From positions 24,509-88,508 of the forward strand of contig JAEUHH010000006.1 of assembly GCA_016795505.1 (NCBI GenBank): a DNA stretch of 64,000 nucleotides. Direction: 5' to 3'. The notes below the pieces were generated by a model. That model worked only from the letters and a program-made list of their open reading frames with translations. It had not been told where the DNA came from and searched no databases. Below, in pieces: positions 17,271-31,566 of the stretch (positions are counted from its first letter, which is position 1; every line of letters starts with the position of its first letter). Source of the stretch: Verrucomicrobiales bacterium. GTDB lineage: Bacteria; Verrucomicrobiota; Verrucomicrobiia; Verrucomicrobiales; DEV007. The position numbers were made by a program, and so were the translations under genes.

Positions 17271-17318
17271 TCTTTCTCGAAAGAGGGAATCTCCCAGATA
17301 CAGGAGAGCGACTCTGCC

Positions 17319-18203
17319 TCAGCCCTCCTCACCCACGGCGAAGCGGGCGAAGCGGCGGATGGTCAGCTCGTCGCCGACTTCCTTGCCCTTGGCAGCGAGC
17401 AGGTCCTTGATGGTCTTGTCGGGGTCCTTGATGAAGCCCTGTTCCAGAAGCGCCATGCTGGCGAAGAACTTGTCGATCTGGCCGGCCACGATCTTCTCGA
17501 CGATGTTCTCGGGCTTGCCCTTGGCTTTCTCCCGGTAGATTTCCTTCTCCTGTTCGACCTTGGCGGCGGGCACCTCGTCACGGGTGACGCAGAGGGGCTG
17601 GGCGGCGGCGATGTGGAGGGCAATGTCCTTGACCACTTCGCGGAAAGCCGCGGCGTCGGCCGTGGCGGCCTTGGTGCAGCCGGCCTCCAGCAGCACGCCG
17701 ACTTTGCCGGGCGGGTGGATGTAGCTGGCGATGACACCCTCGCCGTCGACGGTGTAACGGGCGAAGCGGGACAGGGCCATGTTCTCGCCGAGCTGGCCGA
17801 TTTTGGCTTTCACGACTTCGGTGACGGTCAGGCTGGGGTCGCCGACGTAGGTCTGGGCAAGCAGGGCGTCGAGATCGGCCACCGGCTCGGCCGTGGCGAC
17901 GTGGTTGACGAGGCCGTCGACGAAGCTCTGGAAGTTCTCGTTCTTGGCGACGAAGTCGGTCTCGCAACTGACCGCGACGAGCACGCCGGTCTTGGCATCG
18001 GCATCGATGCGGGCGGCGATGACGCCTTCGGAGGTCGCGCGGCCGGCTTTCTTCTCGGCGCCGGTGATGCCTTTCTTGCGCAGGATCACTTCGGCTTCGG
18101 CGAGGTCGCCCTTGGCTTCGGTGAGCGCGGCTTTGCAGTCCATCATGCCCGCGTTGGTCTTTTCGCGGAGCGTTTTGATCAGTTCGACAGTGATTTCAGC
18201 CAT
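17319..18203 (-). CDS. tsf: Translation elongation factor Ts
   Basis: A 294-residue nucleotide exchange factor for EF-Tu. It begins MAEITVELIKTLREKTNAG and MMDCKAALTEAKGDLAEA, the classic UBA-like N-terminus, followed by SCETDFVAKNENF, the conserved EF-Tu contact motif. The C-terminal dimerisation region is present. It lies downstream of rpsB on the same strand with a 237-bp gap and ends at a strong intrinsic terminator. The rpsB-tsf order is the common bacterial arrangement. Confidence 0.97.
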   Translation of the reverse strand: MAEITVELIKTLREKTNAGMMDCKAALTEAKGDLAEAEVILRKKGITGAEKKAGRATSEGVIAARIDADAKTGVLVAVSCETDFVAKNENFQSFVDGLVNHVATAEPVADLDALLAQTYVGDPSLTVTEVVKAKIGQLGENMALSRFARYTVDGEGVIASYIHPPGKVGVLLEAGCTKAATADAAAFREVVKDIALHIAAAQPLCVTRDEVPAAKVEQEKEIYREKAKGKPENIVEKIVAGQIDKFFASMALLEQGFIKDPDKTIKDLLAAKGKEVGDELTIRRFARFAVGEEG

Positions 18204-18440
18204 GGTGATGGTAATGGGTTGGGGTTGACAGGTGTTACTTTCGGTCGGTGATGGCGGGCCGGCGCGGCCACTGGTTTCGGGTGACGTTTTCGACCCGGTC
18301 CGGGTCGATTTGTCCCCGCCAGGGGGCGGGAACCGGGTCCCGTCACCCATGGCAACCGGCCCGGCGCGGGCTCCGAACGGCGGCGAGCCGTCGGCGGACC
18401 CTTCAGCCAGGCCGCAGGCCGGCCTTCGGCTCTATCCCGA
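18204..18440. other. rpsB-tsf intergenic region with hairpins
   Basis: A perfect 8-bp stem with a 3-base loop (TCGACCCG/CGGGTCGA, 18290-18308) is followed by a GC-rich CCCGCC/GGCGGG stem near 18315-18330. There is no U-tract typical of a terminator on the minus strand. They may be mRNA processing or attenuation structures between the two genes. Confidence 0.4.
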
Positions 18441-19121
18441 TCACTTCGCGGCGGCCTGCATCGGCTCGATGAGGCGCTTGAGGATGATGCGGATGGAGCG
18501 GATGGCGTCGTCGTTCGAGGCGATCGGGTAGTCGATCACTTCGGGGTCGGCATTGGAGTCCACCATGGCGACGATCGGGATGCGGAGCTTGCGGGCTTCG
18601 TTGACGGCGATGTGCTCGCGGGCGGAGTCGACGATCACGACGGCGTCGGGCTGGCGATCAAGGGCGCGGATGCCGCCGAGCCGGAGCTGCAGCTTGGTGC
18701 GCTCGCGGGCGAGGGAGGCCAGCTCCTTTTTGCTCATCTTTTTGAATTCGGGCGCCTTTTCGATGCCTTCGAGGTAGTCGAGGCGGGCGACGCTGCGGCG
18801 GATGGTCTCCTGATTGGTCAGGGTGCCGCCGAGCCAGCGGTGATTGACGAAGAACTGGCCGGTGGCCTCGGCCGCCTCGCGGACGGCATCCTGGGCCTGG
18901 CGCTTGCAGCCGACGAAGAGCACTTTCTTGTGCTTGGCGGCGAGATCGGCGAGGAAGGCAGCGGCGCGATCGATCTGCTCGACCGTCTTCTCCAGATTGA
19001 TGAGGTGGACGTTGTTTTTTTCCTCCAGAATGTAGGGACGCATTCTGGGATTCCACTTGCGGGACTGATGGCCAAAGTGGACGCCGGCTTCGACGAGCTC
19101 GGTAAGCAGTTCGGTAGACAT
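18441..19121 (-). CDS. rpsB: 30S ribosomal protein S2
   Basis: A 226-residue S2 starting MSTELLTELVEAGVHFGHQ and RKWNPRMRPYI, with IDLE-like NLEKTVEQIDRAAAFL, the VGCKRQAQDAVREAA segment and the C-terminal IPIVAMVDSNADPEVIDYPI. It binds the 30S head-body junction. The start at 19121 is chosen because it matches the family N-terminus; the longer frame runs into the intergenic region. tsf follows. Confidence 0.97.
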   Translation of the reverse strand: MSTELLTELVEAGVHFGHQSRKWNPRMRPYILEEKNNVHLINLEKTVEQIDRAAAFLADLAAKHKKVLFVGCKRQAQDAVREAAEATGQFFVNHRWLGGTLTNQETIRRSVARLDYLEGIEKAPEFKKMSKKELASLARERTKLQLRLGGIRALDRQPDAVVIVDSAREHIAVNEARKLRIPIVAMVDSNADPEVIDYPIASNDDAIRSIRIILKRLIEPMQAAAK

Positions 19122-19438
19122 GGGATCTGTGGGGCCGCCCTTGTGGCAGGAACGGCAATCGGTTGACTCGGAAATGGCTGCCCTGATAGACTTCCCGCCG
19201 GCCGGAGCCGGGCATTCCCAGTAGGTTTCAAGTGAGGCAGCCGGGAAGGGCGCGTAATCAACACCCGAACTCCGGGAAAGCAAGCGGGAAGATGGGGAGA
19301 CTGAGCTTCCCAATCAGCCACCTTCAACGGGCCGGCTTTTCTGCGATCAATGCCCTGTTGGGGCCCAAAAGAAAACCGGCCGGCAACGGATCGCTCCGCA
19401 GCCGGCCGGCATCGTTGAATCGTTTTGTCGCGGTCGAA
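19122..19438. other. rpoC-rpsB intergenic region
   Basis: It holds the rpoC terminator and presumably the rpsB promoter, which I could not place with confidence. No gene is seen. Confidence 0.5.
19367..19410 (-). terminator. Intrinsic terminator of rpoC
   Basis: A 9-bp outer stem (CCGGCCGGC at 19376-19384 and GCCGGCCGG at 19401-19409) encloses a second small stem (CGGA/TCCG). On the minus strand it is followed by TTTTCTTTT. It closes the rpoBC transcription unit 29 bp past the rpoC stop. Confidence 0.9.
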
Positions 19439-22400
19439 TCAGGCCGACTCTTCCTCGGCACCGAACTCGATGCCGGGGGCATCTTCGCCGACGTGGACGG
19501 TCTCGACGACGCGCACGTGGCGGCTGGTCGAGAAGCCGGAACCGGCGGGGATGAGGTGACCCATGATGACATTCTCCTTGAAGCCGCGCAGGCTGTCCAC
19601 CTTGCCGAGGGTGGCGGCATCGGTGAGGACGCGCGTGGTATCCTGGAAGGACGCGGCGGAGATGAAGGAATCGGTCTCCAGCGAGGCCTTGGTGATGCCA
19701 AGCAGCACGGGCTCGGCTTCGGCCGGCTTGCCGCCCTGCTCTTCGATCTGCTGGTTGATGTCGCGGAACTCGGTCGCTTCGATCTGGTCGCCCCAGAGGA
19801 ACTCAGTGTCGCCCGGGTCGGTGATCTTCACCTTGCGCAGCATCTGGCGGATGATGATCTCGATGTGCTTGTCGTTGATCTCCACGCCCTGAAGGCGGTA
19901 GACCTCCTGCACTTCGTTCACCAGGTGGTGCATCAGGCTCTGGGCACCGAGAATCTCCAGGATCTCATGCGGCGTGACGGCGCCTTCGGTGAGCTGCTGG
20001 CCTTTCTCGACGCGGTCGCCATTCTGCACGAGGTGGTGCTTGCCGAGCGGGATGAGGTGCTCCTCCTGCTCGCCGGTCTCGGGATCGGTGATGATGAGCT
20101 TGCGCTTGCCACGGATGGTGCCGCCCAGCTCGACGATACCGTCGATCTTGGCGATTTCGGCGGCGTCCTTCGGCTTGCGGGCCTCGAACAGCTCGGCCAC
20201 ACGGGGCAGACCGCCGGTGATGTCCTTGGTTTGGGCCATCTTGCGGGGGGTCTTGGCCAGCTCCTCGCCGGCTTTGACCTTCTGGCCTTCCTTGACGGAC
20301 AAGTGGGCGCCGGTCGGAATGGAGTAGCTGGACAGCTCGTCGCCGGTCTTGGCATCGAGGATGACCACCTGCGGATGCAGGTCCTCCTTGTGCTCGGTGA
20401 CGACGTAGCCGCGGGTATTGGTCTCCTTGTCGATTTCGGCCTCGATGGTGATGCCCTGGATCATGTCGCGGAAGCGGATGATACCGCCCTTCTCCGTGAT
20501 GACGGGGACGTTGTGGGGGTCCCAGGTGACGAGGGTATCGCCCTTTTTCACCGTCGAGTTGTCGGCGGCGTAGATGACCGAACCGATCACGATCGGGTAG
20601 GACTCCAGCTCGCGGCCGCGATCATCGTGGATGGACAGGCTGCCGTTCTTGTTCAGGGCCACCCAGGTGCCTTCGGTGGTCTCGACGGCGCGCAGGTTGT
20701 TGAAGTGGACGGTGCCCTTGTCCTTGGCCTTGATGATGGGCTGCTTGAACAGGGTGGTCGCGATACCGCCGACGTGGAAGGTACGCATGGTGAGCTGAGT
20801 GCCGGGCTCGCCGATGGACTGGGCGGCAATGATGCCGACCGCCTCGCCGATCTTGGCCATGACGTTGGTGGCCAGGTTCATGCCGTAGCATTTGGCACAA
20901 CAGCCGCGGCGGCTCTCGCAGGTCAGCACCGAGCGGATCTTGAGCTGCTCGTGACCGATGTCGTTGAGGCGCAGGGCGATCTTTTCGTCGATGAGCTGGC
21001 CGGGCGAGACGACGACTTCGTCGCCATTGACCACCTTCTCGGCGGAGACGCGGCCATAGACGCGGGTCTTGAGGTCGACGACCTCCTCGTCACCTTCGTA
21101 GATGGACTTCACGAGAATGCCGTTCACCGTGCCGCAATCTTCCTCGAAGATGATGACGTCCTGCGCCACATCGACGAGCTTGCGGGTCATGTAGCCGGAG
21201 TCGGCGGTCTTCAACGCCGTGTCGGCCAGACCCTTGCGGGCACCGTGGGTGGAGATGAAGTACTCGAGCACGGAGAGGCCCTCCCGGAAGTTCGAGATGA
21301 TGGGCCGCTCGATGATCTCGCCGGAGGGCTTGGCCATGAGGCCGCGCATCCCGGAGAGCTGCTTGATCTGCTGGCGGTTACCACGGGCGCCGGAGTCGAC
21401 CATCATGAACAAGGGGCTGGGAAGGTCCTTGCCGTCGTTGAACTCGATGGTGCGGAACAGCGCCTTGGTGATCTCGTCACCGGCGTGGGTCCAGATGTCG
21501 ACGACCTGATTGTAGCGCTCCTTGTCGGTGATGATACCGGCACGACGCTGGTCGGACACCTTTTTGACTTTCGCGAAGGCCTCGTCGAGGGCGACTTTCT
21601 TCTCGCCCGGAATAACCATGTCGGTGATCCCGATGGAGGTGCCGGAACGGGTCGCCTCGCGGAAGCCGAGGGATTTCAGGTCATCGAGCGCCTTGACGGT
21701 GCCGGACTGGCCGCCAGTCTGGTAGCAGCGCCAGATGATGTCGGACAACTGCTTCTTGCGGACGTTCTCGTTGAAGAAACCCATGCCCTGGGGCCAGATC
21801 TCGTTGAAACGGACGCGACCGGCGGTGGTGACGATGACCTTGAGGTCCTTCTTGCCGTAGATGGTGTCCTTGCCGAAGTCGGGGTTGCGCACGCGGATGG
21901 GGTCGTGCATGTCGATGGCCCGGTTGGCGAGGGCAAACTCAACCTCGGACGTGTCGGCGAAGAGAGGCAGGCTGCGCTCCTTGTCCGCGTCGCGCAAGGG
22001 GATCTGGCGGCAATAGGTGAGGAAGTAACAACCCAGGGTGATGTCCTGCGAGGGCGTGGTGATGGGCTTCCCGCTGGAGGGCGAGAAGATGTTGTTCGGC
22101 GCCAGCATGAGCATGCGGGCCTCCATCTGCGCCTCGACCGAGAGCGGCACGTGCACGGCCATCTGGTCACCGTCGAAGTCGGCGTTGTAGGCCGTACAGG
22201 TGAGCGGGTGAAGCCGGATGGCGGAGCCCTCGATGAGCACGGGCTCGAACGCTTGGATGGAGAGGCGGTGCAGGGTGGGCGCGCGGTTCAGGAGCACGGG
22301 ATGTCCCTTGGTGACTTCTTCCAGGATGTCCCACACCTCGGGCGTCTTGCGCTCGATCATCTTCTTGGCGCTGCGCACGGTGTGCACGTAGCCCAGCTCC

Positions 22401-23569
22401 TTGAGGCGGCGGATGATGAAGGGCTCGAACAGGACGAGGGCCATCTTTTTCGGCAGGCCGCACTGGTGGAGCTTGAGCTCCGGTCCGATGACGATGACGG
22501 AACGACCCGAGTAGTCGACGCGCTTGCCGAGCAGGTTCTGCCGGAAGCGGCCGCCCTTGCCTTTGAGCATGTCGGAGAGGGACTTGAGGGCGCGATTGCC
22601 GGCCCCGGTGACGGCGCGGCCGTGACGGCCGTTGTCGAAGAGGGCATCGACAGCCTCCTGCAGCATCCGCTTTTCATTCCGGATGATGACGTCGGGCGTC
22701 TTCAACTGGAGCAGATTCTTCAACCGGTTGTTGCGGTTGATAACGCGACGATAGAGGTCGTTGAGGTCGGAGGTTGCGAAGCGGCCCCCTTCCAGCGGCA
22801 CCAGCGGACGCAGGTCCGGCGGGATGACCGGGAGCACCTCCAGGATCATCCACTCGGGGCGGCTGTTCGAGTTGTGGAAGCCCTGGGCCAGTTTGAGGCG
22901 CTTGGCGAGCTTTTTGCGGACCTGCTTGGAGCGGGTCTTGGTCATGGCCTCCTCCAACTCGGTGATCAGGGAGGGCAGGTCGGTGCGGGCAAGCAGATCG
23001 CGGATCGCCTCGGCACCCATGCCGGCGGTGAAGGCTTTTTCACCGTATTCTTCCTGGGCGTCGCGGTACTCCATCTCGGTCAGGAGTTGGGCCTTGGCGA
23101 GCGGGGTGTTGCCGGGATCGATGACGATGTAATCCTCGTAGTAGATGACGCGCTCCAACTGCCGGGCGCTCATGTCGAGAGCCAGGCCGATGCGCGACGG
23201 CATGCACTTGTAGAACCAGATGTGGGACACTGGCACAGCCAACTCGATGTGGCCCATGCGCTCGCGGCGGACGCGAGAGAGGGTCACCTCGACGCCGCAA
23301 CGGTCGCAGACGACGCCTTTGTGCTTGATGCGCTTGTACTTGCCGCAGGCGCACTCCCAGTCCTTGGTGGGACCGAAGATGCGCTCGCAGAACAGGCCGC
23401 CCTTTTCGGGTTTGAAGGTGCGGTAGTTGATGGTTTCGGGGTTTTTCACTTCCCCGCGGCTCCACGACCGAATGATATCGGGCGCGGCGACGGTGATGCG
23501 GACGTGATCGAAGGAGTCTGAGTCGCGCTGCAGACCAAAGATCTCGTCAAGGTGGGTTTCGGAACTCAT
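19439..23569 (-). CDS. rpoC: RNA polymerase beta' subunit
   Basis: A 1376-residue catalytic subunit of RNA polymerase. Visible features are the N-terminal zinc-binding [16 protein letters not shown] with CDRCGVEV, the magnesium-binding [14 protein letters not shown], the bridge-helix and trigger-loop region with [19 protein letters not shown], and the second zinc site [13 protein letters not shown]. There is no large lineage-specific insertion, and the length is near the usual 1350-1400. The ATG at 23569 ([11 protein letters not shown]) is preferred; a GTG at 23581 would add four residues. It follows rpoB by 90 bp. Confidence 0.98.
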   Translation of the reverse strand: MSSETHLDEIFGLQRDSDSFDHVRITVAAPDIIRSWSRGEVKNPETINYRTFKPEKGGLFCERIFGPTKDWECACGKYKRIKHKGVVCDRCGVEVTLSRVRRERMGHIELAVPVSHIWFYKCMPSRIGLALDMSARQLERVIYYEDYIVIDPGNTPLAKAQLLTEMEYRDAQEEYGEKAFTAGMGAEAIRDLLARTDLPSLITELEEAMTKTRSKQVRKKLAKRLKLAQGFHNSNSRPEWMILEVLPVIPPDLRPLVPLEGGRFATSDLNDLYRRVINRNNRLKNLLQLKTPDVIIRNEKRMLQEAVDALFDNGRHGRAVTGAGNRALKSLSDMLKGKGGRFRQNLLGKRVDYSGRSVIVIGPELKLHQCGLPKKMALVLFEPFIIRRLKELGYVHTVRSAKKMIERKTPEVWDILEEVTKGHPVLLNRAPTLHRLSIQAFEPVLIEGSAIRLHPLTCTAYNADFDGDQMAVHVPLSVEAQMEARMLMLAPNNIFSPSSGKPITTPSQDITLGCYFLTYCRQIPLRDADKERSLPLFADTSEVEFALANRAIDMHDPIRVRNPDFGKDTIYGKKDLKVIVTTAGRVRFNEIWPQGMGFFNENVRKKQLSDIIWRCYQTGGQSGTVKALDDLKSLGFREATRSGTSIGITDMVIPGEKKVALDEAFAKVKKVSDQRRAGIITDKERYNQVVDIWTHAGDEITKALFRTIEFNDGKDLPSPLFMMVDSGARGNRQQIKQLSGMRGLMAKPSGEIIERPIISNFREGLSVLEYFISTHGARKGLADTALKTADSGYMTRKLVDVAQDVIIFEEDCGTVNGILVKSIYEGDEEVVDLKTRVYGRVSAEKVVNGDEVVVSPGQLIDEKIALRLNDIGHEQLKIRSVLTCESRRGCCAKCYGMNLATNVMAKIGEAVGIIAAQSIGEPGTQLTMRTFHVGGIATTLFKQPIIKAKDKGTVHFNNLRAVETTEGTWVALNKNGSLSIHDDRGRELESYPIVIGSVIYAADNSTVKKGDTLVTWDPHNVPVITEKGGIIRFRDMIQGITIEAEIDKETNTRGYVVTEHKEDLHPQVVILDAKTGDELSSYSIPTGAHLSVKEGQKVKAGEELAKTPRKMAQTKDITGGLPRVAELFEARKPKDAAEIAKIDGIVELGGTIRGKRKLIITDPETGEQEEHLIPLGKHHLVQNGDRVEKGQQLTEGAVTPHEILEILGAQSLMHHLVNEVQEVYRLQGVEINDKHIEIIIRQMLRKVKITDPGDTEFLWGDQIEATEFRDINQQIEEQGGKPAEAEPVLLGITKASLETDSFISAASFQDTTRVLTDAATLGKVDSLRGFKENVIMGHLIPAGSGFSTSRHVRVVETVHVGEDAPGIEFGAEEESA

Positions 23570-23659
23570 CGAAGAAGACACGGCTTTTGGGAAGGGGCTA
23601 AGGGTTCGCTACGCTGGACGGGGCTGTTTCGTTCTCTCGTTTTTCGCTCGCCTGACAGA

Positions 23660-27505
<3,846 letters not shown>

Positions 27506-27871
27506 GTCGCGGTGCCTGGTTACTGGGTCTGGGGTCGGAAGGCGGGGCGCTCGGTTACCGTCCGGCCTCGGCCGCATGCCCCGTCTCGCAACGACAGGCA
27601 CACGACCCAAACCGCCGGGTTCCGTACCCGCCGTGAGTCATCTTCGAAATCGATTTCCCGTTTCGGAGACGACAAAGCCTGACTGCTTCAAAACAGTCAG
27701 GATTTGTCGTCCGGATCGACATCCGGGAGTTTTTTCTATTTTTTTCCGCCGGGTTCCACCGCCCCCGGTCGCAGCAATCGCGATCGGGAGCGGTGGAGGG
27801 AAAACAGCGGAAAACCGAAACAGTCCAACTGAAAACAGCCGTTGTTTCGCGAGTATCCGTGCCCCGGTCGA
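27506..27871. other. Structured rplL-rpoB spacer
   Basis: No gene is seen in 366 bp. It contains two long hairpins: one at 27756-27796 (a 7-bp outer stem CCACCGC/GCGGTGG, then 4 + 4 bp with one mismatch and one wobble) and one at 27668-27711, listed separately. Neither is followed by a U-tract on the minus strand, which is the transcribed direction of the neighbouring genes. Confidence 0.7.
27668..27711 (-). promoter_or_regulatory. Long near-perfect hairpin between rplL and rpoB
   Basis: GACGACAAA and CCTGACTG on one arm pair with CAGTCAGG and TTTGTCGTC on the other: 17 bp interrupted by one mismatch, with an 8-base loop. The lack of a U-tract argues against a terminator. Its length and place are those of the RNase III processing site in the E. 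coli rplL-rpoB spacer, so a processing function is plausible (inference). Confidence 0.65.
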
Positions 27872-28258
27872 TTACTTGAGTTCGACCTTGGCGCCGGCTT
27901 CCTCGAGTTTCTTCTTCATTTCCTCGGCTTCGGCCTTGTTCGCACCTTCCTTCACGACGGAAGGAGCGCTTTCGACCAGTTTCTTGGCTTCGGCAAGACC
28001 CAGACCGGCAACGGCCTCGCGGACCGCCTTGATGACGCCAATCTTGTTGTCGCCGAAGGAGGCGAGGACGACGTTGAATTCGTCCTTCTCGGCAGCCGCT
28101 TCGCCACCACCGTCGCCGGCAGCGGGAGCCGCGGCGGCCACGGCCACGGGAGCCGCGGCGCTGACGCCCCATTTTTCTTCAAGCGCCTTCACGAGACCGG
28201 CCACTTCGAGGACGGTCAGGCCACTCAGTTGTTCTACAATGCTATCGATATCAGCCAT
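27872..28258 (-). CDS. rplL: 50S ribosomal protein L7/L12
   Basis: A 128-residue stalk protein. The N-terminal dimerisation segment is followed by an Ala/Gly-rich hinge ([19 protein letters not shown]) and the C-terminal factor-binding domain with [26 protein letters not shown], shortened here to [14 protein letters not shown]. The ending GAKVELK is invariant for the family. It recruits EF-Tu, EF-G and other GTPases to the ribosome. It lies 206 bp downstream of rplJ; a 6-bp hairpin (CCGGCA/TGCCGG, 28281-28296) sits just before its start region. Confidence 0.97.
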   Translation of the reverse strand: MADIDSIVEQLSGLTVLEVAGLVKALEEKWGVSAAAPVAVAAAAPAAGDGGGEAAAEKDEFNVVLASFGDNKIGVIKAVREAVAGLGLAEAKKLVESAPSVVKEGANKAEAEEMKKKLEEAGAKVELK

Positions 28259-28464
28259 GGTTTTGGTGGGTGTCGTCGCACCGGCAAGCCTGCCGGCATT
28301 TCAGGTTCGGAGCCCCGTCCCCGACGAGGAACCCGGTTTCAGGTTCGATTACGTTTGTTGGTTTCTGGTTTTCGGTCCCCCGTCCCGGAATTCGTTTTCT
28401 GGCCACCGGCCAAATCCCGTCGCAGGGAGGAGGAAGGAAAAAAGGGTTGGTTTCAGTTCAAAGC

Positions 28465-28980
28465 TCAGCCGGCCTGATCGACCTTGGCTTGGAGGACGCG
28501 GGCCAACGACGCGAGCGGCTCGTTGAGCACGGTGACCATGCGGCGGGCGGGCTCCTGCAGCAGACCGAGCAACTGGGATTGGAGCACTTCCTTGGCGGGC
28601 AGTTCAGCCAGCGCCTCGACCTGTGCGGCACTCAGCACGGCACCATCAAGCACACCACCCCGCATCACCGGGCGGTTGAACTCCTTGTGGAAGGCCTTGA
28701 TCGTCTTGGCCGCAGCGCACACATCGCTGGCACCCGTCACCACCGCGGTTTGTCCCGCGAGGAGGGAGCCGACTGTGTCGGGCATGGAGGCGGAAGCCGC
28801 CGCCTGCTTGACGAACGTGTTCTTGGCGACGTTGAACGTGGCACCGGTGGCGCGGAGACGCTTCCGCAATTCCGTGAACTGCTTCACCGTCATGCCACTG
28901 TAGTCAGCGACCAGGAGGAAGGGCGATTGGTTGATCCGCTCGTAGAGCGCATCGATGATGATCTTTTTCTCGGATTTCAT
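28465..28980 (-). CDS. rplJ: 50S ribosomal protein L10
   Basis: A 171-residue L10, which anchors the L7/L12 stalk to 23S rRNA. The N-terminal NINQSPFLLVADYSGMTVKQ-type segment (shown as FLLVADYSGMTVKQF), TELRKRLRATGATFNVAKNT and a C-terminal helix for L12 binding (SLARVLQAKV) are recognisable. It lies between rplA (68 bp upstream) and rplL, the usual order. The short leader leaves little room for a full L10-binding autoregulatory structure. Confidence 0.96.
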   Translation of the reverse strand: MKSEKKIIIDALYERINQSPFLLVADYSGMTVKQFTELRKRLRATGATFNVAKNTFVKQAAASASMPDTVGSLLAGQTAVVTGASDVCAAAKTIKAFHKEFNRPVMRGGVLDGAVLSAAQVEALAELPAKEVLQSQLLGLLQEPARRMVTVLNEPLASLARVLQAKVDQAG

Positions 28981-29048
28981 CGGCTAAAAGGGAGTGGGGA
29001 ATCGATTGTCGGTTGGTTTCGGCAACAACTGGTGGAGATGGTCCGAAA

Positions 29049-29744
29049 TCAGCGGAAAGGACCGAGATCGATCCGGACGCCGGGGGTCATGGTGGCCGCC
29101 ACCGCGCCCGCCGTGAGATAGTTGCCCTTGGCCGAAGCCGGCTTGGCTCCCATCACCGAGTCGATGACCGCCGCGGCGTTCTCGACCAACTGCTGCGGCT
29201 CGAATGACGCCTTGCCCACCGGGACAGAGATGTTGGCATTGCGGTCGAGCTTGAAGTCGACACGACCGGCCTTCACGGCTTTCACCGCCTCGGCGGTGTC
29301 GTCGGTGACGGTGCCCGTCTTGGGGTTCGGCATCAGGCCGCGCGGTCCCAATTGGCGACCTAGCTTGCGCACTTCGGCCATGGCGGAAGGCGTGGCGATG
29401 ACGACATCGAATCCGAGCCATCCCTCCTGCACCTTCTTGATCATTTCCTCGTAACCCACGAACTCAGCACCGGCATTGCGGGCCGCCGTGGCGGCTTCGC
29501 CTTCGGCAAACACCAGCACGGTGACGTCCTTGCCACTCCCGTGAGGCAGCGGACAGGTGCCGCGGACCATCTGGTCAGACTGACGGGGATCCACCCCCAT
29601 CTTGAAGGAGATGGTGACCGTTTGGTCGAATTTGACCCCGGGGAATTTCTTCACCAACTCCATGGCTTCGGCCAGGGAGTAAAGTTTCGTGGAGTCCACC
29701 AGCTTGGCGGCTTCCTGATATCGCTTGCTTCGTTTCTTGGGCAT
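29049..29744 (-). CDS. rplA: 50S ribosomal protein L1
   Basis: A 231-residue L1, forming the mobile stalk at the E site. It shows the typical N-terminal MPKKRSKRYQEAAKLVD, FDQTVTISFKMGVDPRQSDQMVRG (shortened here to SFKMGVDPRQSDQMVRG), LGRQLGPRGLMPNPKTGTV and the C-terminal AVIDSVMGAKPASAKGNYL. In many bacteria L1 also represses its own mRNA. rplK lies upstream with a 163-bp gap that could carry a regulatory site, though none was identified. Confidence 0.97.
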   Translation of the reverse strand: MPKKRSKRYQEAAKLVDSTKLYSLAEAMELVKKFPGVKFDQTVTISFKMGVDPRQSDQMVRGTCPLPHGSGKDVTVLVFAEGEAATAARNAGAEFVGYEEMIKKVQEGWLGFDVVIATPSAMAEVRKLGRQLGPRGLMPNPKTGTVTDDTAEAVKAVKAGRVDFKLDRNANISVPVGKASFEPQQLVENAAAVIDSVMGAKPASAKGNYLTAGAVAATMTPGVRIDLGPFR

Positions 29745-29907
29745 TGGAGTGGGTGCAGTGTTGACGAGCCTTCCTATCCGGACGAGCTCTCCTGCGTTTT
29801 GACGTTTCTTTTTTGGCTCGGCCTATTTACTCGATCACTCCGGGCGCCGACACCCATTTCCCGGAGCAAAACTTTTCTAAAGGGTCACCCTGGCGACCAC
29901 CTGACGG

Positions 29908-30333
29908 TCAATCAACGACCTCGATGCCCATCTGGCGGGCAGTGCCTTCGATGATGCGCACGGCGGCGGTCTCATCGTTGGCGTTAAGGTCTTCCATCTT
30001 CGTGAGGGCCACCTCGAGCACTTGGGCGCGGGTGAGCTTGGCCACTTTCTTGCGGTTCGGCTCACCGGAACCGGAGGCGATGTTCGCGGCCTTCTTCAGC
30101 AGGATGGCTGCCGGCGGCTTCTTGGTGACGAAGGTGAAGCTCTTGTCCTTGTAGACACTGATGATCACCGGCAGCAAGTCCCCGGACTGGCCCTGGGTCG
30201 CCGCGTTGAACGCCTTGCAGAACTCCATGATGTTCACGCCCGCCTGGCCCAACGCGGGGCCCACGGGAGGAGACGGGTTTGCCGCCCCCGCCGGGATCTG
30301 CAGTTTCACTTGTTTGACTACTTCCTTCGCCAT
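29908..30333 (-). CDS. rplK: 50S ribosomal protein L11
   Basis: A 141-residue L11 with the characteristic [21 protein letters not shown] and [14 protein letters not shown], and the C-terminal [22 protein letters not shown] that binds the GTPase-associated 23S rRNA region (shortened here to [19 protein letters not shown]). The length is exactly that of the family. It follows nusG by 81 bp and precedes rplA. Confidence 0.98.
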   Translation of the reverse strand: MAKEVVKQVKLQIPAGAANPSPPVGPALGQAGVNIMEFCKAFNAATQGQSGDLLPVIISVYKDKSFTFVTKKPPAAILLKKAANIASGSGEPNRKKVAKLTRAQVLEVALTKMEDLNANDETAAVRIIEGTARQMGIEVVD

Positions 30334-30414
30334 CGGATCTGACTGGTTATGGGATTAAAAGAGAGGGATGATTACACAAAATGGAAAATACGGACGGACC
30401 GCGCCGGGAGGGGC

Positions 30415-30984
30415 TCAACCACGCTCGACCTGCCAGTATTCGAGCGGCACCAGGGTCTCCCGGCCGAAAATGTTCACCGAAACCATCAACTCGCCCTTGT
30501 CTTCGTTGATTTCGGCCACCACACCGGCCTGACCTTCGAACGGACCATCGGAAACGGTCACTGCATCGCCGGGCTCGAACTGAATGGCAGGCTTCACGCT
30601 GTCCTCGCGCTCCTTGATCTGGGCGAGCATGCTTTCCACCTCATGGCGGGGCATCGGCACCGGATGGTCCTTGGCACCGGCAAAATTGATCACCCCCGGA
30701 GTCTCGCGGATGAAGTACCAGGTGCGGTCCACCAGACGGTTCTTCTCATCCAGCAGGTGCATGTTCACGATGACATAACCCGGGAAAAACTTGCGGTTCG
30801 TCTCCATCTTCCGGCCACCCTTGACCTCGGAAACCCGCTCCGTCGGCACCAGAACGCCGAAGACGAGATCAGCCATCTCCTCCGCGTCGATACGGCGCTT
30901 GATATTCTCCTTCACCTTCATCTCCTGTCCGGAGAGAACCTGGACGACATACCACTGGTCTTGGGGCGGGGGCACGGAAGCCAT
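30415..30984 (-). CDS. nusG: Transcription termination/antitermination factor NusG
   Basis: A 189-residue NusG. The NGN domain begins QWYVVQVLSGQEMKVKENIKRR (shown as WYVVQVLSGQEMKVKENI), with FFPGYVIVNMHL and TPGVINFAGA; the C-terminal KOW domain reads FEPGDAVTVSDGPFEGQAG. It couples RNA polymerase with Rho or with S10 of the ribosome. The start at MASVPPPQDQ is chosen because the upstream frame is Arg-rich and unrelated. It lies between secE and rplK. Confidence 0.97.
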   Translation of the reverse strand: MASVPPPQDQWYVVQVLSGQEMKVKENIKRRIDAEEMADLVFGVLVPTERVSEVKGGRKMETNRKFFPGYVIVNMHLLDEKNRLVDRTWYFIRETPGVINFAGAKDHPVPMPRHEVESMLAQIKEREDSVKPAIQFEPGDAVTVSDGPFEGQAGVVAEINEDKGELMVSVNIFGRETLVPLEYWQVERG

Positions 30985-31124
30985 GATTCGAATCGCTCTG
31001 GTTCTAGTTCGGAAATGTTTGTGAAAATTCTTTCGTTTGTCTGCCCTTTGCCCCCGCATCCCCGGCTCCAACCTTCGTTTCCCGGTCGGGCGTGTTGTGC
31101 GAGAGGCGGACTCTGTTTCAGGTC

Positions 31125-31349
31125 TCAAGCGCCGAAGCCCACCGTGATGGCCTTCATCACGTTCACCATCAGGAAGTCAAAAAACGCAACGAAAGCTCCC
31201 AGCAACAGCGTGGCAATCAGGACGACCACCGTGGAGTCGATCAGTTGCTTGTAACGCTTGACGCCTTTTTCCTTGGGATCCCAAGGCCAGGTTGCCTTGT
31301 GCAACTCGGAGCGGACTTCACCGAAAAATTTGCCGACTTTGCCAAACAT
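31125..31349 (-). CDS. secE: Preprotein translocase subunit SecE
   Basis: A 74-residue SecE with one transmembrane helix (TVVVLIATLLLGAFVAFFDFL), preceded by the amphipathic segment EVRSELHKATWPWDPKE, which contains the W-P motif conserved in SecE. Together with SecY and SecG it forms the inner-membrane translocation channel. The start at MFGKVGKFFGEV is chosen over longer frames that run into the tRNA-Trp gene. The order tRNA-Trp, secE, nusG is conserved in many bacteria. Confidence 0.95.
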   Translation of the reverse strand: MFGKVGKFFGEVRSELHKATWPWDPKEKGVKRYKQLIDSTVVVLIATLLLGAFVAFFDFLMVNVMKAITVGFGA

Positions 31350-31490
31350 GGGAATGGAAGATGCTGGGATGAAAATGATGGGTTCCGGTATCGACTTGCC
31401 GATCCTCTCAGTCTGCGCCCGGCCCGGTCGGATGAGACTGGAGCCGAAGGATTCCGGTGACAAATGGAGGCAATTTTCCGACCTTCGACT

Positions 31491-31566
31491 TGGCAGGGCA
31501 GGCGGGACTCGAACCCACAACCAACGGTTTTGGAGACCGCTACTCTACCAATTGAGCTACTGCCCT
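31491..31566 (-). tRNA. tRNA-Trp (CCA anticodon), CCA tail encoded
   Basis: The minus strand folds as a full cloverleaf: acceptor AGGGCAG/CTGCCCT, D arm GCTC...GAGT, anticodon stem GCGGT/ACCGT with loop CTCCAAA (anticodon CCA), and T arm GTGGG-TTCGAGT-CCCGC. Discriminator G and the 3' CCA are encoded in the DNA (31494-31491). It lies directly upstream of secE. Confidence 0.95.

Noticed and set aside
19232..23521. A 1429-codon open frame on the plus strand opposite rpoC
   Set aside because: It mirrors the high-GC codon pattern of rpoC, with no signal, domain or ribosome binding site; the opposite strand encodes an unmistakable RpoC.
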